NCBI GenBank assembly: GCA_039028895.1
Contig: JBCCHF010000022.1
Coordinates: 36,426 to 100,425 of the forward strand
Direction: 5' to 3'
Length of the DNA stretch: 64,000 bases
Source: JAHDCJ01 sp039028895
Lineage (GTDB): Bacteria; Bacteroidota; Bacteroidia; Chitinophagales; Saprospiraceae
The position numbers were made by a program, and so were the translations under genes. The notes below the pieces were generated by a model. That model was not told where the DNA came from and ran no database searches. It worked only from the letters and a program-made list of their open reading frames with translations. Shown here one piece after another: positions 8,451 through 17,527 of the stretch (position 1 is the stretch's first letter; each line of letters starts with the position of its first letter).

Positions 8451-9878
8451 ATGAAAAAACAAATCCCAACACAAATTCTCCAAACCATAACCCCACAACA
8501 GGCATGGCACTACAACATCTTGCCATATGAAACACGGGGTGACTATCTGTACTGCTTTACAGACGCAGAAAATATATCTGCTGACGTTGAGGAGGAATTG
8601 GAGATTGTTTTGGGCCACAAAATCAAACTCGAGGCAAAAGAAAAAGAGTGGTTGCGAAAAGCTTTGGCCAAACATTATAGAAAAGGGAAAAATGGGACAA
8701 CAATCACAGCCTTCAGACCCGACCAAAGCCATGAAGTTGATTTTGTTAACCAACTCATCTACAATGCAGGGAAGATTGGCAGCAGTGATATCCATATTGA
8801 GCCTTACGAACAACGGAGCAGGATAAGATTCAGGATTGATGGAGTATTAGTCGAACGCTATTCGCTGGAAAAAAAGGATTATCCGGCAATCGTCAACAAA
8901 ATAAAAGTAAAGGCCAATCTCGATATCGCAGAGAAAAGATTGCCCCAAGATGGAAGAATCTTCTTCAAAACGCAGATGGGTAATCAGGTCGATATCAGGG
9001 TATCAGTTGTACCTACCTTACACGGTGAAAAGATCGTGATGAGGCTGCTCAATAACAATGCAACTGACATTGATCTTGAAAATTTAGGCTTTTCAATAAA
9101 AGACAAAAACCGATACCTGGAAGGCGTAAGGAAAACTCATGGTATGGTGCTCATCAGCGGCCCAACAGGCTCCGGCAAAACCACAACACTTTATGCCACA
9201 CTTAAAATTCTTAATACCCCAAATCGCAATATCCAGACCATCGAAGACCCCGTCGAATATACCCTCGAAGGCATCAACCAATCAGCTCTGCGTGAAAATA
9301 TCGGCTATGGTTTCGCTTCCGCAATGCGCACCTTTCTCAGACAAGACCCCGACGTCATTATGGTAGGTGAGATAAGAGACAAAGACACCGCAGAAATGGC
9401 CATCAGGGCTTCCCTCACCGGCCATCTGGTCTTATCAACCATACACACCAATTCAGCCTGGGGCATTGTGCCAAGACTGGTAGACATGGGCATCCCCGCA
9501 TACTTACTAGCCGACACGCTCAACGCAGCTGTAGCCCAACGCCTGGTAAGACGCCTCTGCCCCTCATGCAAGCAATCAGAAAGGTTCGACCCCACTCAAT
9601 TGCCAACAGGTTTTAAGCCAATTCAGCTACCCAATTCCCAAATGACACCAACCGGTTGCGATCAATGCCATTACACAGGCTACTCCGGAAGGAAAGCCAT
9701 CTACGAAGTCATCCCAATCGACAATCAGCTTAAAGAAATGATAAAAAACCTGGACTTTAACGTCAGAGAAATATTAAAAGAAAAACAAATAAAGACACTC
9801 AAAGAAAATGCATTCAAATTATTCAAAAACGGAGAAACATCAATAGAAGAAATCTACCCAATCCTCTCCTCTACTTAA
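8451..9878 (+). CDS. gspE: Type II secretion / pilus assembly ATPase GspE
   Basis: 475 residues from the ATG at 8451. An in-frame TTG at 8409 lies inside the repeat array and is rejected. Hexameric cytoplasmic ATPase that drives pseudopilus assembly. Seen: a short N-terminal GspE_N-like domain (residues 1-75), SDIHIEPYE, Walker A GPTGSGKTT (about 237-245), the Asp box, Walker B DPDVIMVGEIRD (about 299-310), the His box TGHLVLSTIHTN, and a zinc tetracysteine motif C370-x2-C373...C403-x2-C406 typical of GspE/PilB. Length is slightly below the usual 500-570 because the N-terminal domain is reduced. Fits with GspF (15217) as the inner-membrane motor. Confidence 0.95.
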   Translation: MKKQIPTQILQTITPQQAWHYNILPYETRGDYLYCFTDAENISADVEEELEIVLGHKIKLEAKEKEWLRKALAKHYRKGKNGTTITAFRPDQSHEVDFVNQLIYNAGKIGSSDIHIEPYEQRSRIRFRIDGVLVERYSLEKKDYPAIVNKIKVKANLDIAEKRLPQDGRIFFKTQMGNQVDIRVSVVPTLHGEKIVMRLLNNNATDIDLENLGFSIKDKNRYLEGVRKTHGMVLISGPTGSGKTTTLYATLKILNTPNRNIQTIEDPVEYTLEGINQSALRENIGYGFASAMRTFLRQDPDVIMVGEIRDKDTAEMAIRASLTGHLVLSTIHTNSAWGIVPRLVDMGIPAYLLADTLNAAVAQRLVRRLCPSCKQSERFDPTQLPTGFKPIQLPNSQMTPTGCDQCHYTGYSGRKAIYEVIPIDNQLKEMIKNLDFNVREILKEKQIKTLKENAFKLFKNGETSIEEIYPILSST

Positions 9879-9895
9879 GTCTTTAGACTAAAGGC

Positions 9896-10060
9896 GTCCC
9901 TCTCCTTCAGTAGAGGTTAAGTGAGGTAAGACATCCCTCTCCCACAGGAGAATCCAATGTCGTCCCTCTCCTTTAGTAGAGGTTAAGTGAGGTAAGACAT
10001 CCCTCTCCCACAGGAGAATCCAATGTCGTCCCTCTCCTAGAGGAGAGGTTAGGTGAGGTG
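9896..10060. repeat. 66-bp tandem repeat, two full copies and a partial third
   Basis: Units begin GTCCCTCTCCT at 9896, 9962 and 10028. Units 1 and 2 are almost identical over 66 bases (GTAGAGGTTAAGTGAGGTAA core, ending AATCCAATGTC). The third is truncated and turns into a stronger palindrome, CCTCTCCTAGAGGAGAGG (10031-10048). CCTCTCC...GGAGAGG...GGTGAGG elements are widespread intergenic repeats in bacteria. It lies between gspE and gspD and its last copy ends only 13 bases before the gspD ATG. Confidence 0.85.
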
Positions 10061-10073
10061 CAAAACAATAACA

Positions 10074-12074
10074 ATGAAAATAATCTGGGTCACAACATAT
10101 CGCGAATTAGCTGTCCTCTTGGCTTTCCTTTGCTGTTTCACGCTGGCATCAGCTCAAGACAACAATCGAATAGCTGGATTAGAAACACAATTGGAAGCCT
10201 TTTCTAAAAAATCCCGCGGATTGAATGATCGCGTCGATATTTCCATTACCAGTTCCCTGAAAGAAGTGGTCACTGCCCTGGCAGATGAAACAAGACTAAA
10301 CGTCACACTCGACCATGATCTGGACATGGAGATTGCAGCCAGTTTGCCTAACGCCAGAGTAAAAGACATTCTGTTACATCTATGTGATGCCTATCAACTT
10401 GACCTGAAGTTTACGGGAGAGATCATTCGGGTAACCAAATTTGAAGAAGAAAAAGAAGAAACTGTATACGAGATTAATGCCGACTATAATCCTTTCAACG
10501 GGTTTTTGACCATATCCTTAAAAAATGATACTCTAAAAAACGTCCTTGAAAAGATCGTCCAGCTAACCGATGAGAACGTAATTGCAGAAAAGGAAATCAG
10601 TCAAACCCTTGTATCAGGATACTACCAACGCGTAACTCTTGAGAACGCACTAGAACTGATGACCAAATCCAATAATCTGGTTTACACCAAAACGGATCAG
10701 GACTATTACCTGATTAGTAAGGCTAAAGCAAAAGAAGAGTTGGCTGAAATCGAGGAAAGCAATACCAGTGCAAGAACAACACGCAAAAAATCCAAAAACC
10801 CCAATTTGAATATTGAAATAGAAACGGATTCCATTGGACAGATTTATCTCGATGTTGATGCTTATGGTGTTCCAGTAGCCGACATTATTGAGGAAGCGTC
10901 CGATTTAGCCGGATTTGACTATTTTATTTTCGAACAGGCGGCAAGAGAAGGAGTAAATGTTAGTACTCAGAGCCAATCCAATCGCAATAATCGTAGCAAT
11001 CGCGGGCAAGCAGCAGCGGAAGGCATTAGCCTAAAACTGACGGGGGTAACCTACGAAGAATTGTTGGACTTTCTCATGAGACAAACCAACAGCACCTTCC
11101 AGGTTGAAAATGGCGTGTACCTGATCGGTGATCGCTCCGAAGAATCATTAAGAGCATCAAAGGTGGTCCAGATCCAGCATCGACCAGTCAATGATATCCT
11201 TGAAGCCATTCCGGAAGAGATTCAGGAAAATGTCGAAATAACTGAGTTGCCGCAACTAAACTCAGTTATGCTGAGCGGTTCTTACCCTAATATTTTGGAA
11301 ATTGAGGAAGTTCTGGAAAACCTTGATCGCCCAGTTCCTAATGTCAATATCGAGCTGATCATTATGGAGGTTACCCGAAAGCGTAATACTGAAACCGGAA
11401 TAAATGCAGGGATTGGCCAACCGCCTAGGGGAAGCTCTCAATCCGTATTCCCAACCTTCGATTATAATTTCAATGCAGGCCAGGTCAATTCATTTCTCGA
11501 TTGGTTGGGAAATAATGGCATTGTAAATATAGGACCTGTGCCAGTGGATTTTTATTTGCAATTGAAAGCAGCAGAAGATGTGGGTTGGGGCAAGGTGCAT
11601 TCCAAGCCACAATTGTCAACACTAAATGCCCAGGAGGCTACCTTTAGCATTGGGGAAACCCAATATTACGTTAACGAACAATCGATTGTAACACCTGGCA
11701 TAACACCAGTCGTACAGGAAACAAGGAAGTTTGAAAAATTGGATGCAGACTTTTCAATTACTGTTACACCAGTTATTTCGGGTGATGAAAACGTGACTTT
11801 GGATATCATAGTCAATCAGTCTGACTTCATTCCTGCAGGAGGGGAAGGCCTGCCTCCTGGTTCAGCAACCAGGGAGTTTGAATCCAAGATAAGGGTCAAA
11901 AATCAAGAGATGATCGTCCTCGGCGGATTGGAACGCAAACTTAAGGAAGAAACCGGACGAGGGGTACCGGGTTTGAGCAGAATTCCTGTTTTGAAATGGT
12001 TTTTCAGTAGCAAAACCAAAAAGAAAGAAAAAAGCGAGCTGCTCATTTTTGTAAAACCGACTATTTCATACTAG
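10074..12074 (+). CDS. gspD: Outer-membrane secretin GspD/PilQ-like
   Basis: 666 residues from the ATG at 10074. The GTG at 10053 lies in the repeat and would precede the signal peptide. Sec signal to about residue 27 (LASAQ). Three N-domain-like modules follow: LKEVVTALADETRLNVTL..., LKNVLEKIVQLTDENVI..., and VPVADIIEEASDLAGFDYF...VYLIGDR, the last interrupted by a low-complexity Asn/Ser/Arg stretch. Then comes the secretin core: VPNVNIELIIMEVTR, KPQLSTLNAQEATFSIGE, DADFSITVTPVI, and the hallmark end VLGGLER...VPGLSRIPVLKWFF...ELLIFVKPTI. Forms the outer-membrane gate of the secretion machine. No pilotin is obvious nearby. Confidence 0.93.
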   Translation: MKIIWVTTYRELAVLLAFLCCFTLASAQDNNRIAGLETQLEAFSKKSRGLNDRVDISITSSLKEVVTALADETRLNVTLDHDLDMEIAASLPNARVKDILLHLCDAYQLDLKFTGEIIRVTKFEEEKEETVYEINADYNPFNGFLTISLKNDTLKNVLEKIVQLTDENVIAEKEISQTLVSGYYQRVTLENALELMTKSNNLVYTKTDQDYYLISKAKAKEELAEIEESNTSARTTRKKSKNPNLNIEIETDSIGQIYLDVDAYGVPVADIIEEASDLAGFDYFIFEQAAREGVNVSTQSQSNRNNRSNRGQAAAEGISLKLTGVTYEELLDFLMRQTNSTFQVENGVYLIGDRSEESLRASKVVQIQHRPVNDILEAIPEEIQENVEITELPQLNSVMLSGSYPNILEIEEVLENLDRPVPNVNIELIIMEVTRKRNTETGINAGIGQPPRGSSQSVFPTFDYNFNAGQVNSFLDWLGNNGIVNIGPVPVDFYLQLKAAEDVGWGKVHSKPQLSTLNAQEATFSIGETQYYVNEQSIVTPGITPVVQETRKFEKLDADFSITVTPVISGDENVTLDIIVNQSDFIPAGGEGLPPGSATREFESKIRVKNQEMIVLGGLERKLKEETGRGVPGLSRIPVLKWFFSSKTKKKEKSELLIFVKPTISY

Positions 12075-12095
12075 CCTGTGGATATTATTGAATAT

Positions 12096-13178
12096 ATGGC
12101 CAAAACATTGATCAAGCCGAAACAAACGGCCGGATTGAGTATAACAAGAAGTGCAGATGGAATCTCATTTAATGTTGTAGTTCTGAACAAGAGGAAGGAT
12201 TCAGTTTCCATAACATTGAAAGCTTCCGGTAATAGTCTGGAAAGCTTGTCTGAGCAACTAAACCCTGATATCCCTGTGTTTTTGTCCATTAAAGGGAAAG
12301 GGATTCTTCAAAAAAAGCTTGAAGTTGACGGTCTTGATAAAAGCACAGCTTTCAAAAATGCTTTTCCAAACAGTAAGCCGGAAGACTTTCTGATTACCAA
12401 AAGTCAGGGGCCAGGAAGTGAAACATTGTCTATCATCCGCAAGAAGGAGATGGTGACTTTCCTGGAACGGCTTAATACACTTGGCATTAATGTTCTTTCA
12501 ACTAACATTGATAAACAACATGATATAGAAGATTGGTCCTTTCTCGAACAAGAACAACTGGAAGAATCGTTGAAATTACCGCTAGCCCTTGCATTGGAAG
12601 GTCTGCATTTTTCGGTTGGAACAGAAGCAGAATCGGACATTGATGCTAAACGTATCCAGGCTTTTTTCTACAAAAAATTGTTCTCTAATTTAAGTGTGAT
12701 TTTGCTGGCGGCATGTTTTGGTCTCTTGTTGATCAATGGGTTGTTATTCACCCATTTTCATAGTTTGAATCAGACAGTAGCATTGGAGAAATCCAGCCTG
12801 GATCAAAAAACGAAACTGCTTCAGGCATTGAAGGTAAAAACCCAATTGATCACGGATAATCGATTGAATAGAAAATCTCGAACCTCATTCTATGCCGATA
12901 GAATAGCACTTGATCTTCCCCAGAATATCAGTTTTACCAAAGTCATCCTTTTTCCCGAAAAACAGGATAATAAAAAAACGCCAGACCAAATACCGGTTTT
13001 TTCAAGGGAAACTATAAAGATTATTGGGATGTGTAATGGTTGTTTAGACGTACAGCAATGGCGGAAAACCTTGAATAATCAGACTTGGGTAGTTGACATT
13101 CAGATAGTCAATTGTGGTTTGGATGAACAAGGCAATGGGAGATTTGAGTTAGACATTATCACAAAACCTGATTTCTGA
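12096..13178 (+). CDS. GspL / PilM-PilN-like inner-membrane assembly protein
   Basis: 360 residues from the ATG at 12096; a GTG at 12078, three bases after gspD, is possible. The N-terminal 200 residues are soluble and look like a degenerate actin-like (PilM/GspL) domain. One membrane helix follows at about residues 207-225 (LSVILLAACFGLLLINGLLF), then a short coiled stretch and a periplasmic ferredoxin-like PilN-type domain, ISFTKVILFPE...VVDIQIVNCG...FELDIITK. Topology and position match GspL. Expected to couple GspE to the PilO/GspM-like protein (16872). Identification rests on topology and context, not on strong motifs. Its TGA overlaps the next ATG. Confidence 0.65.
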   Translation: MAKTLIKPKQTAGLSITRSADGISFNVVVLNKRKDSVSITLKASGNSLESLSEQLNPDIPVFLSIKGKGILQKKLEVDGLDKSTAFKNAFPNSKPEDFLITKSQGPGSETLSIIRKKEMVTFLERLNTLGINVLSTNIDKQHDIEDWSFLEQEQLEESLKLPLALALEGLHFSVGTEAESDIDAKRIQAFFYKKLFSNLSVILLAACFGLLLINGLLFTHFHSLNQTVALEKSSLDQKTKLLQALKVKTQLITDNRLNRKSRTSFYADRIALDLPQNISFTKVILFPEKQDNKKTPDQIPVFSRETIKIIGMCNGCLDVQQWRKTLNNQTWVVDIQIVNCGLDEQGNGRFELDIITKPDF

Positions 13179-14410
13179 TGCTTCCTGCGAAAGCCTTGTT
13201 TTATGCATTACTGGTGTTGTTGCTGACCTCAATTCTTAGTGGCAGCTTGATCATGATGGCCCAAATCAACAGATTGCAGTTCAGCCAATTCCAAACCAGG
13301 GAAACTTTGATTCGAAATGCTAATTCAGGGATTAACTTACTTAGGGCATCTGGTGAAACTTTACTTAATCCGAAGCACATTGACTTATATGGAAATGGCA
13401 ATGATTCAGTAGTACTCGAGACCACCAATTGGGGAGTATTTAAAGTGGGGCGATCCACTGCTTTTTCTAACCGGGGCAATCAGCAAAGGGTACATACGAA
13501 AATCTGCCTTTTTGGTCATCGTCTCGAAGGAATCCAGCGATCAGCCCTCTATCTTACCGACAGAAACAAACCGTTAACGATTTGCGGAAATGCCAGAATA
13601 AAAGGCACTGCTTTCCTTCCGGAAGCGGGCATTAAACGCGGGTTTATCGAAGGTCAGCCTTATACTGGAGAACAGATGATATTTGGCGCTCAAAAACAAT
13701 CTGAAAAGCAGATAATTGGGTTGGGAAAGGCAATGGAAAAGATACTGATAACCAACATTGACCTGGAAAAATTACCTTTTAGTATGTTGGGAGATTCTAC
13801 TCATATTCCATTTACCGAAAAGGGTATTCAAATCCATGACCAGATCATTACAATTCAAAACCAGATCCTGAAGGGAAAGGTAAAATTGTCAGCCACCGAA
13901 TCTGTTATCATTGCAAAAGAAGCAACTATTGAACATGTAATTATTGAAGCCCCGAACATTATTATCGAAAGCGGTTTTCAAGGCACTTTACAAGCCATAG
14001 CTTCTGAATCTTTAACGGTGGAACCAAATGTGATATTAAATTATCCCAGTGCTCTGTTGTTATTACCAGGGAGCGAGAATGAACGTTTTGTCAGCATCGA
14101 TCGAAACGCGCAGATATCGGGTGTTATTATAGTGTTCTCTGATCCTTTGACTAGTAACCCTGCGCACTTTAAACTTGAAGAGACCGGGCATATTATCGGT
14201 CAGGTGGTCATAGCGGGAGTAGCAGAAATCAGAGGCGCTATAACCGGTCACCTGAGCTGCAATGCGCTTTTTTTGAAAACAGAAGCTTCGATTTATGATA
14301 ATCATCTTCTGGATGCAGAATTAAGCTATAACGAACTGCCAGACGTTTTTGCAGGTACGACCTTATTTGATTCCAACGCGCCTAAAAGCATCATCAAATG
14401 GCTGGACTGA
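13178..14410 (+). CDS. Minor-pseudopilin-position protein with beta-solenoid domain
   Basis: 410 residues. Single N-terminal membrane helix (residues about 4-27, ALFYALLVLLLTSILSGSLI) with only a tiny cytoplasmic tail. The canonical prepilin Gly/Ala-Phe-x5-Glu cleavage site is not evident. It sits where gspK or pilX normally sits, overlapping its upstream neighbour by one base and gspI by 13. Residues about 225-375 show short hydrophobic strands with turns every few residues (VIIAKEATIEHVIIEAPNII, GHIIGQVVIAGVAEIRGAIT), a bactofilin or DUF342-like solenoid pattern. An analogue of GspK/PilX with a solenoid head is my inference; function unproven. Confidence 0.7.
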   Translation: MLPAKALFYALLVLLLTSILSGSLIMMAQINRLQFSQFQTRETLIRNANSGINLLRASGETLLNPKHIDLYGNGNDSVVLETTNWGVFKVGRSTAFSNRGNQQRVHTKICLFGHRLEGIQRSALYLTDRNKPLTICGNARIKGTAFLPEAGIKRGFIEGQPYTGEQMIFGAQKQSEKQIIGLGKAMEKILITNIDLEKLPFSMLGDSTHIPFTEKGIQIHDQIITIQNQILKGKVKLSATESVIIAKEATIEHVIIEAPNIIIESGFQGTLQAIASESLTVEPNVILNYPSALLLLPGSENERFVSIDRNAQISGVIIVFSDPLTSNPAHFKLEETGHIIGQVVIAGVAEIRGAITGHLSCNALFLKTEASIYDNHLLDAELSYNELPDVFAGTTLFDSNAPKSIIKWLD

Positions 14411-14739
14411 AAGCGTTCTCTTTGATAGAATCTATGGTTGCAATGGTCATATTATCGATTGCCTTTAGTGGCGGGACGATGATCTATCTCAGTGTTTTAA
14501 AGTCTCAAAACATTGGGGAAAGAGTAAATGCTATCAGGTTAATCTCAGAAATTGAAGCGGAGACTTTATCTACACAAGCTTATTTTGATAAAGCATGGGA
14601 AATGGAAAATATGCATCTGAAAAGAAGCGTAAAACAAACGAGAACAAATCCCAATCTCCTTCACTTAAGTATTGAAGCTGCAGACCATAACGGAACAAAG
14701 CTCATACAAATCGACAATTTCATAATCGTGGAAAGATGA
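14398..14739 (+). CDS. gspI: Minor pseudopilin GspI-like
   Basis: 113 residues. Very short prepilin leader (MAGLKA) before FSLIESMVAMVILSIAFSGG, with the +5 Glu and alpha1 helix. ESMVAMVIL is the classical minor-pseudopilin signature shared by GspI and PilV. Small globular tail. Start overlaps the preceding gene by 13 bases and the stop overlaps gspJ by 4, so translation is coupled. Predicted to form part of the pseudopilus tip complex. Confidence 0.8.
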   Translation: MAGLKAFSLIESMVAMVILSIAFSGGTMIYLSVLKSQNIGERVNAIRLISEIEAETLSTQAYFDKAWEMENMHLKRSVKQTRTNPNLLHLSIEAADHNGTKLIQIDNFIIVER

Positions 14740-15227
14740 AACAGAATTTAAAGGCATTCACCCTATTGGAGTTGATTACAGCCATGAGTGTTTCCGGTAT
14801 ACTCTGTATTGTGGCATTGACAATATTTAATGTAATAACAAGCCAAATTGATGCCTACACAGAGCATGCCAATGTTACCCTTGAATTTCATAATCTTTGC
14901 TCATTAATAGCACTGGATATTGATCAAAGTAAAAACATCTCTGCCGATGGACAAACGTTGAATCTTTTAAAGGGGCAACGAAGAGTGACCTATTTGTTTC
15001 AGAACAACAGGATATCCAGAAGCATTTTTTCAGAAGATTTGGTTAGGACTGACGAATTCAATTTTCCATCCCGTCGACTACAAGGTAATACCAATTACAT
15101 GAGCTCGGGAAAAAGCAGACAGTCCCTTTCTATTGAGATTCAATTCCAAAACCGATGGCGAAAACTGGCTTTTGCCAAACCTCTTGATGTTGCCTCCCAA
15201 TTAAATAATAGTGTTTATGGCTATTGA
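14736..15227 (+). CDS. gspJ: Minor pseudopilin GspJ-like
   Basis: 163 residues. Prepilin signal MKQNLKA before FTLLELITAMSVSGILCIVAL, with the +5 Glu. The globular part, with LDIDQSKNISADGQTLNLL and VTYLFQNNRISRSIF, matches the layout of GspJ/PilW pseudopilins. Overlaps gspI by 4 bases and gspF by about 11. Confidence 0.8.
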   Translation: MKQNLKAFTLLELITAMSVSGILCIVALTIFNVITSQIDAYTEHANVTLEFHNLCSLIALDIDQSKNISADGQTLNLLKGQRRVTYLFQNNRISRSIFSEDLVRTDEFNFPSRRLQGNTNYMSSGKSRQSLSIEIQFQNRWRKLAFAKPLDVASQLNNSVYGY

Positions 15228-16371
15228 TCTTAAAGCATACCAGAAAGTAAAAAATCCGGCTTCAGCAACCAAGAAGCCGATGGCACAAAAAGAGGCTTCA
15301 TCATGGTTGCAAAAGGAAATTCCATTGCCTGGAGGAGGATTTAATCTAAAAATGAAAGCTGCCTTTTACAAAGAATTAGGTGTACTTCTAGGTGCCGGAC
15401 TTGATCTACAACAAGCCTTGTCTTTGATTAGTACAACACGAAAATCAAAATTGGAGCGATCGGTCATTAAGCAATTACATGAGGATCTTGTTGAAGGTCA
15501 TTCTTTTTCAGAATCGCTGGAACGTCAAAAGTATTTTTCAACCTTTGAGATACACAGCGTTCGCATTGGAGAAGAAACCGGAAAATTGATCATGGTCCTT
15601 GATGAAATCACCGGATTTTTCAATGAATCCCTCCTTTACAGACGGCAATTAACTTCGGCATTGGCTTATCCGGTTTTTGTAAGTCTTTTTGCTGTACTTG
15701 TGGTTATTTTTTTATTAAGTTTTTTGGTGCCCTTATTTAGCGGTATTTATGATCGGTTTGATGGCGAATTACCGGGCATTACCATTTGGATAATCAGTTG
15801 TTCTGACTGGATGAAGGCCAATTTGATTTGGGTAATTATTTCCACAGTTATTATGTTCGTTTTGGGATTCGTGAATCGATCCAAGCCGTGGTTCAGGAAA
15901 TGGTCTGCTATTGCCATATTAAGCCTGCCATTATTTGGGCCCATCATCAAGAAAGTATTTCTGGCAAGATTTTGCCGTTCGATAAGTTTGTTATTGGGTT
16001 CAAATGTGCCATTGCTGAATTCCCTTGGTTTGGTCAGGAAAATGATCTCATTTTACCCGTTGGAAGAAATTCTGGCAACTGCTCATTCGAAGATTTATGA
16101 AGGCTGGGATTTGCATAGCACTTTTTCTGAGTTCAGATTTTTTCCTAAATCGATGTTAGCTTTGATTAAGGTAGGGGAGGAGTCGTCAGCTTTGGATAGC
16201 ATGTTTGGTCAGTTAGCGGAACAATTCAGTAGTGAAGTTGAACAGAAAACCAAAACTATCGGTAGTTTGCTGGAACCAGTCTTGATTGTCTTTTTAGGCG
16301 TGTTTATTTCTATTGTCCTAATTGCCATGTATATGCCGTTGTTCCAGTTAGGTAGCGGATTCGGTATGTAA
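15217..16371 (+). CDS. gspF: Inner-membrane platform protein GspF/PilC
   Basis: 384 residues from the ATG at 15217 (a GTG at 15211 is also in frame). Two GspF domains, each a cytoplasmic helical bundle followed by membrane segments: residues about 45-170 (KMKAAFYKELGVLLGAGLDLQQAL...VRIGEETGKL) and about 240-384 (FLARFCRSISLLLGSNVPLLNSL...IKVGEESSALDSM...LEPVLIVFLGVFISIVLIAMYMPLF). The 'EE(T/S)G/S' and 'LEP' motifs are characteristic. Last gene of the + strand operon, convergent with the GspC/PilP-like gene 22 bases away. Confidence 0.93.
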   Translation: MAIDLKAYQKVKNPASATKKPMAQKEASSWLQKEIPLPGGGFNLKMKAAFYKELGVLLGAGLDLQQALSLISTTRKSKLERSVIKQLHEDLVEGHSFSESLERQKYFSTFEIHSVRIGEETGKLIMVLDEITGFFNESLLYRRQLTSALAYPVFVSLFAVLVVIFLLSFLVPLFSGIYDRFDGELPGITIWIISCSDWMKANLIWVIISTVIMFVLGFVNRSKPWFRKWSAIAILSLPLFGPIIKKVFLARFCRSISLLLGSNVPLLNSLGLVRKMISFYPLEEILATAHSKIYEGWDLHSTFSEFRFFPKSMLALIKVGEESSALDSMFGQLAEQFSSEVEQKTKTIGSLLEPVLIVFLGVFISIVLIAMYMPLFQLGSGFGM

Positions 16372-16393
16372 AACCCAGATCGAATTAATCATT

Positions 16394-16882
16394 TTATCGA
16401 TTTCTGAAAATGGTTTTGGGGGTTCCATTCCAGCTAATCAGAGCAGAATCTCTGGTTATAGTTAACAGTTTAATACCTTCCAGGATTTCGCCTTTGTCGA
16501 GCTGTAAATATTTACCATCTACGCTAATTAGTCCTGCCTGCTTTCCGGTGCGATGGTTTTTAATCATGCCTTTAAAAGCAAAATTGGGAACCTTTACAGA
16601 AGGAGCCTTTTTCGGAATGGTCCTTTTTACTGGCTTGTGTTTGCCAATGGGTTTTTGGACTTTAGAAGAATTTTTTTTGGTGGTAAGCCTGAACGGATCA
16701 TCATAGTTGAGGAAAAGTGTAAAGGAATCTTGTTCTGTTATTGAAGTTACAGGTATATCATTTTGAGCAATAACGCTGTATTGATCATCATTTTTTAGAG
16801 CTGCAAATACTTTTTGGCCAATGATCCCCCAGATCACGATTAATGCTAATCCAAGTATGTATTGGGTGGTTTTAGCTTTCAT
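16394..16882 (-). CDS. PilP/GspC-like inner-membrane protein
   Basis: 162 residues. One N-terminal membrane helix (residues about 8-27), a flexible Lys/Pro-rich linker (KKNSSKVQKPIGKHKPVKRT...), and a compact C-terminal beta domain (FAFKGMIKNHRTGKQAGLIS...GEILEGIKLLTITRDSALIS) with the HR-domain layout of GspC and PilP. LNYDDPFRL contains the DPF motif often seen before the linker in PilP-type proteins. It would link the inner-membrane platform to the secretin. Its ATG overlaps the end of the PilO-like gene by 11 bases, giving a two-gene minus-strand operon. Confidence 0.75.
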   Translation of the reverse strand: MKAKTTQYILGLALIVIWGIIGQKVFAALKNDDQYSVIAQNDIPVTSITEQDSFTLFLNYDDPFRLTTKKNSSKVQKPIGKHKPVKRTIPKKAPSVKVPNFAFKGMIKNHRTGKQAGLISVDGKYLQLDKGEILEGIKLLTITRDSALISWNGTPKTIFRNR

Positions 16883-17423
16883 CGGATTTTAGCACATTTT
16901 TGAGGGTGATGATGCCAGACAAATAAGACTTTTTTGTTTGTCGATTTTCCTTAGTTTGTATCTTAAGGGAAACCACATCACCAAGATCATGAACTTGTTC
17001 GAGATCATATACCATTTGTACTATGGCTTGATATGAACCAACAACTTCAAAAGCATTGATTTCAAAAGTAAATCCTTGTTGTTGCCAAATGCCTGGCTTG
17101 GGATAGGCTTTGATCATTAACCCATATTGCTGAGCTGCATATGTCAAAGATTCTAGCAGAACATCCTGATTAAAAGGAATAGATTGATTATCAGAAGCCG
17201 ATAAAATAGCCTGCATTTTTTGGATATCTGCATCCATATTTCCGGCCTGATCTATTGCTCTGGTTACTTTGTGATATTCATTAAACACCCGAAATGTAGG
17301 TTGAATAGCAGAAAAGAAAATCATCAAACAAAACAAAAAAGAACCTATCAGCAAATATTTGTTTTTCTGCTTGAAAGTAAGGTCTTGGAAAAAGGCATTC
17401 AAAGGCATCAGCTTAAAAATCAA
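16872..17423 (-). CDS. PilO/GspM-like inner-membrane protein
   Basis: 183 residues. Short basic N-terminus, one membrane helix (residues about 24-44, YLLIGSFLFCLMIFFSAIQP), a coiled-coil stretch, then a ferredoxin-like periplasmic domain (FEINAFEVVGSYQAIVQMVYDLEQ) as in PilO and GspM. First gene of the convergent minus-strand pair; presumed partner of the GspL-like protein encoded at 12096. An alternative start is the Met at codon 6. Confidence 0.75.
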   Translation of the reverse strand: MIFKLMPLNAFFQDLTFKQKNKYLLIGSFLFCLMIFFSAIQPTFRVFNEYHKVTRAIDQAGNMDADIQKMQAILSASDNQSIPFNQDVLLESLTYAAQQYGLMIKAYPKPGIWQQQGFTFEINAFEVVGSYQAIVQMVYDLEQVHDLGDVVSLKIQTKENRQTKKSYLSGIITLKNVLKSDES

Positions 17424-17527
17424 CTAAAAATCAGTTCGATAAAAGATGATCATATTTTTAGAAAAATGGTATCCCAATATTTAGGGATTTTAGGTTGTTA
17501 AACTGGCTGAGAACCAATTAGCCTATA

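Noticed and set aside
8155..8813. Overlapping minus-strand open frames rich in Phe, Leu and Cys (8155-8535, 8223-8813, 8270-8488)
   Set aside because: They are translations of the small-hairpin repeat array and the antisense of gspE; no start context, abnormal composition, and the + strand genes there are clear.
10053..10073. GTG start for gspD
   Set aside because: Lies in the 66-bp repeat; the signal peptide begins at the ATG 10074.
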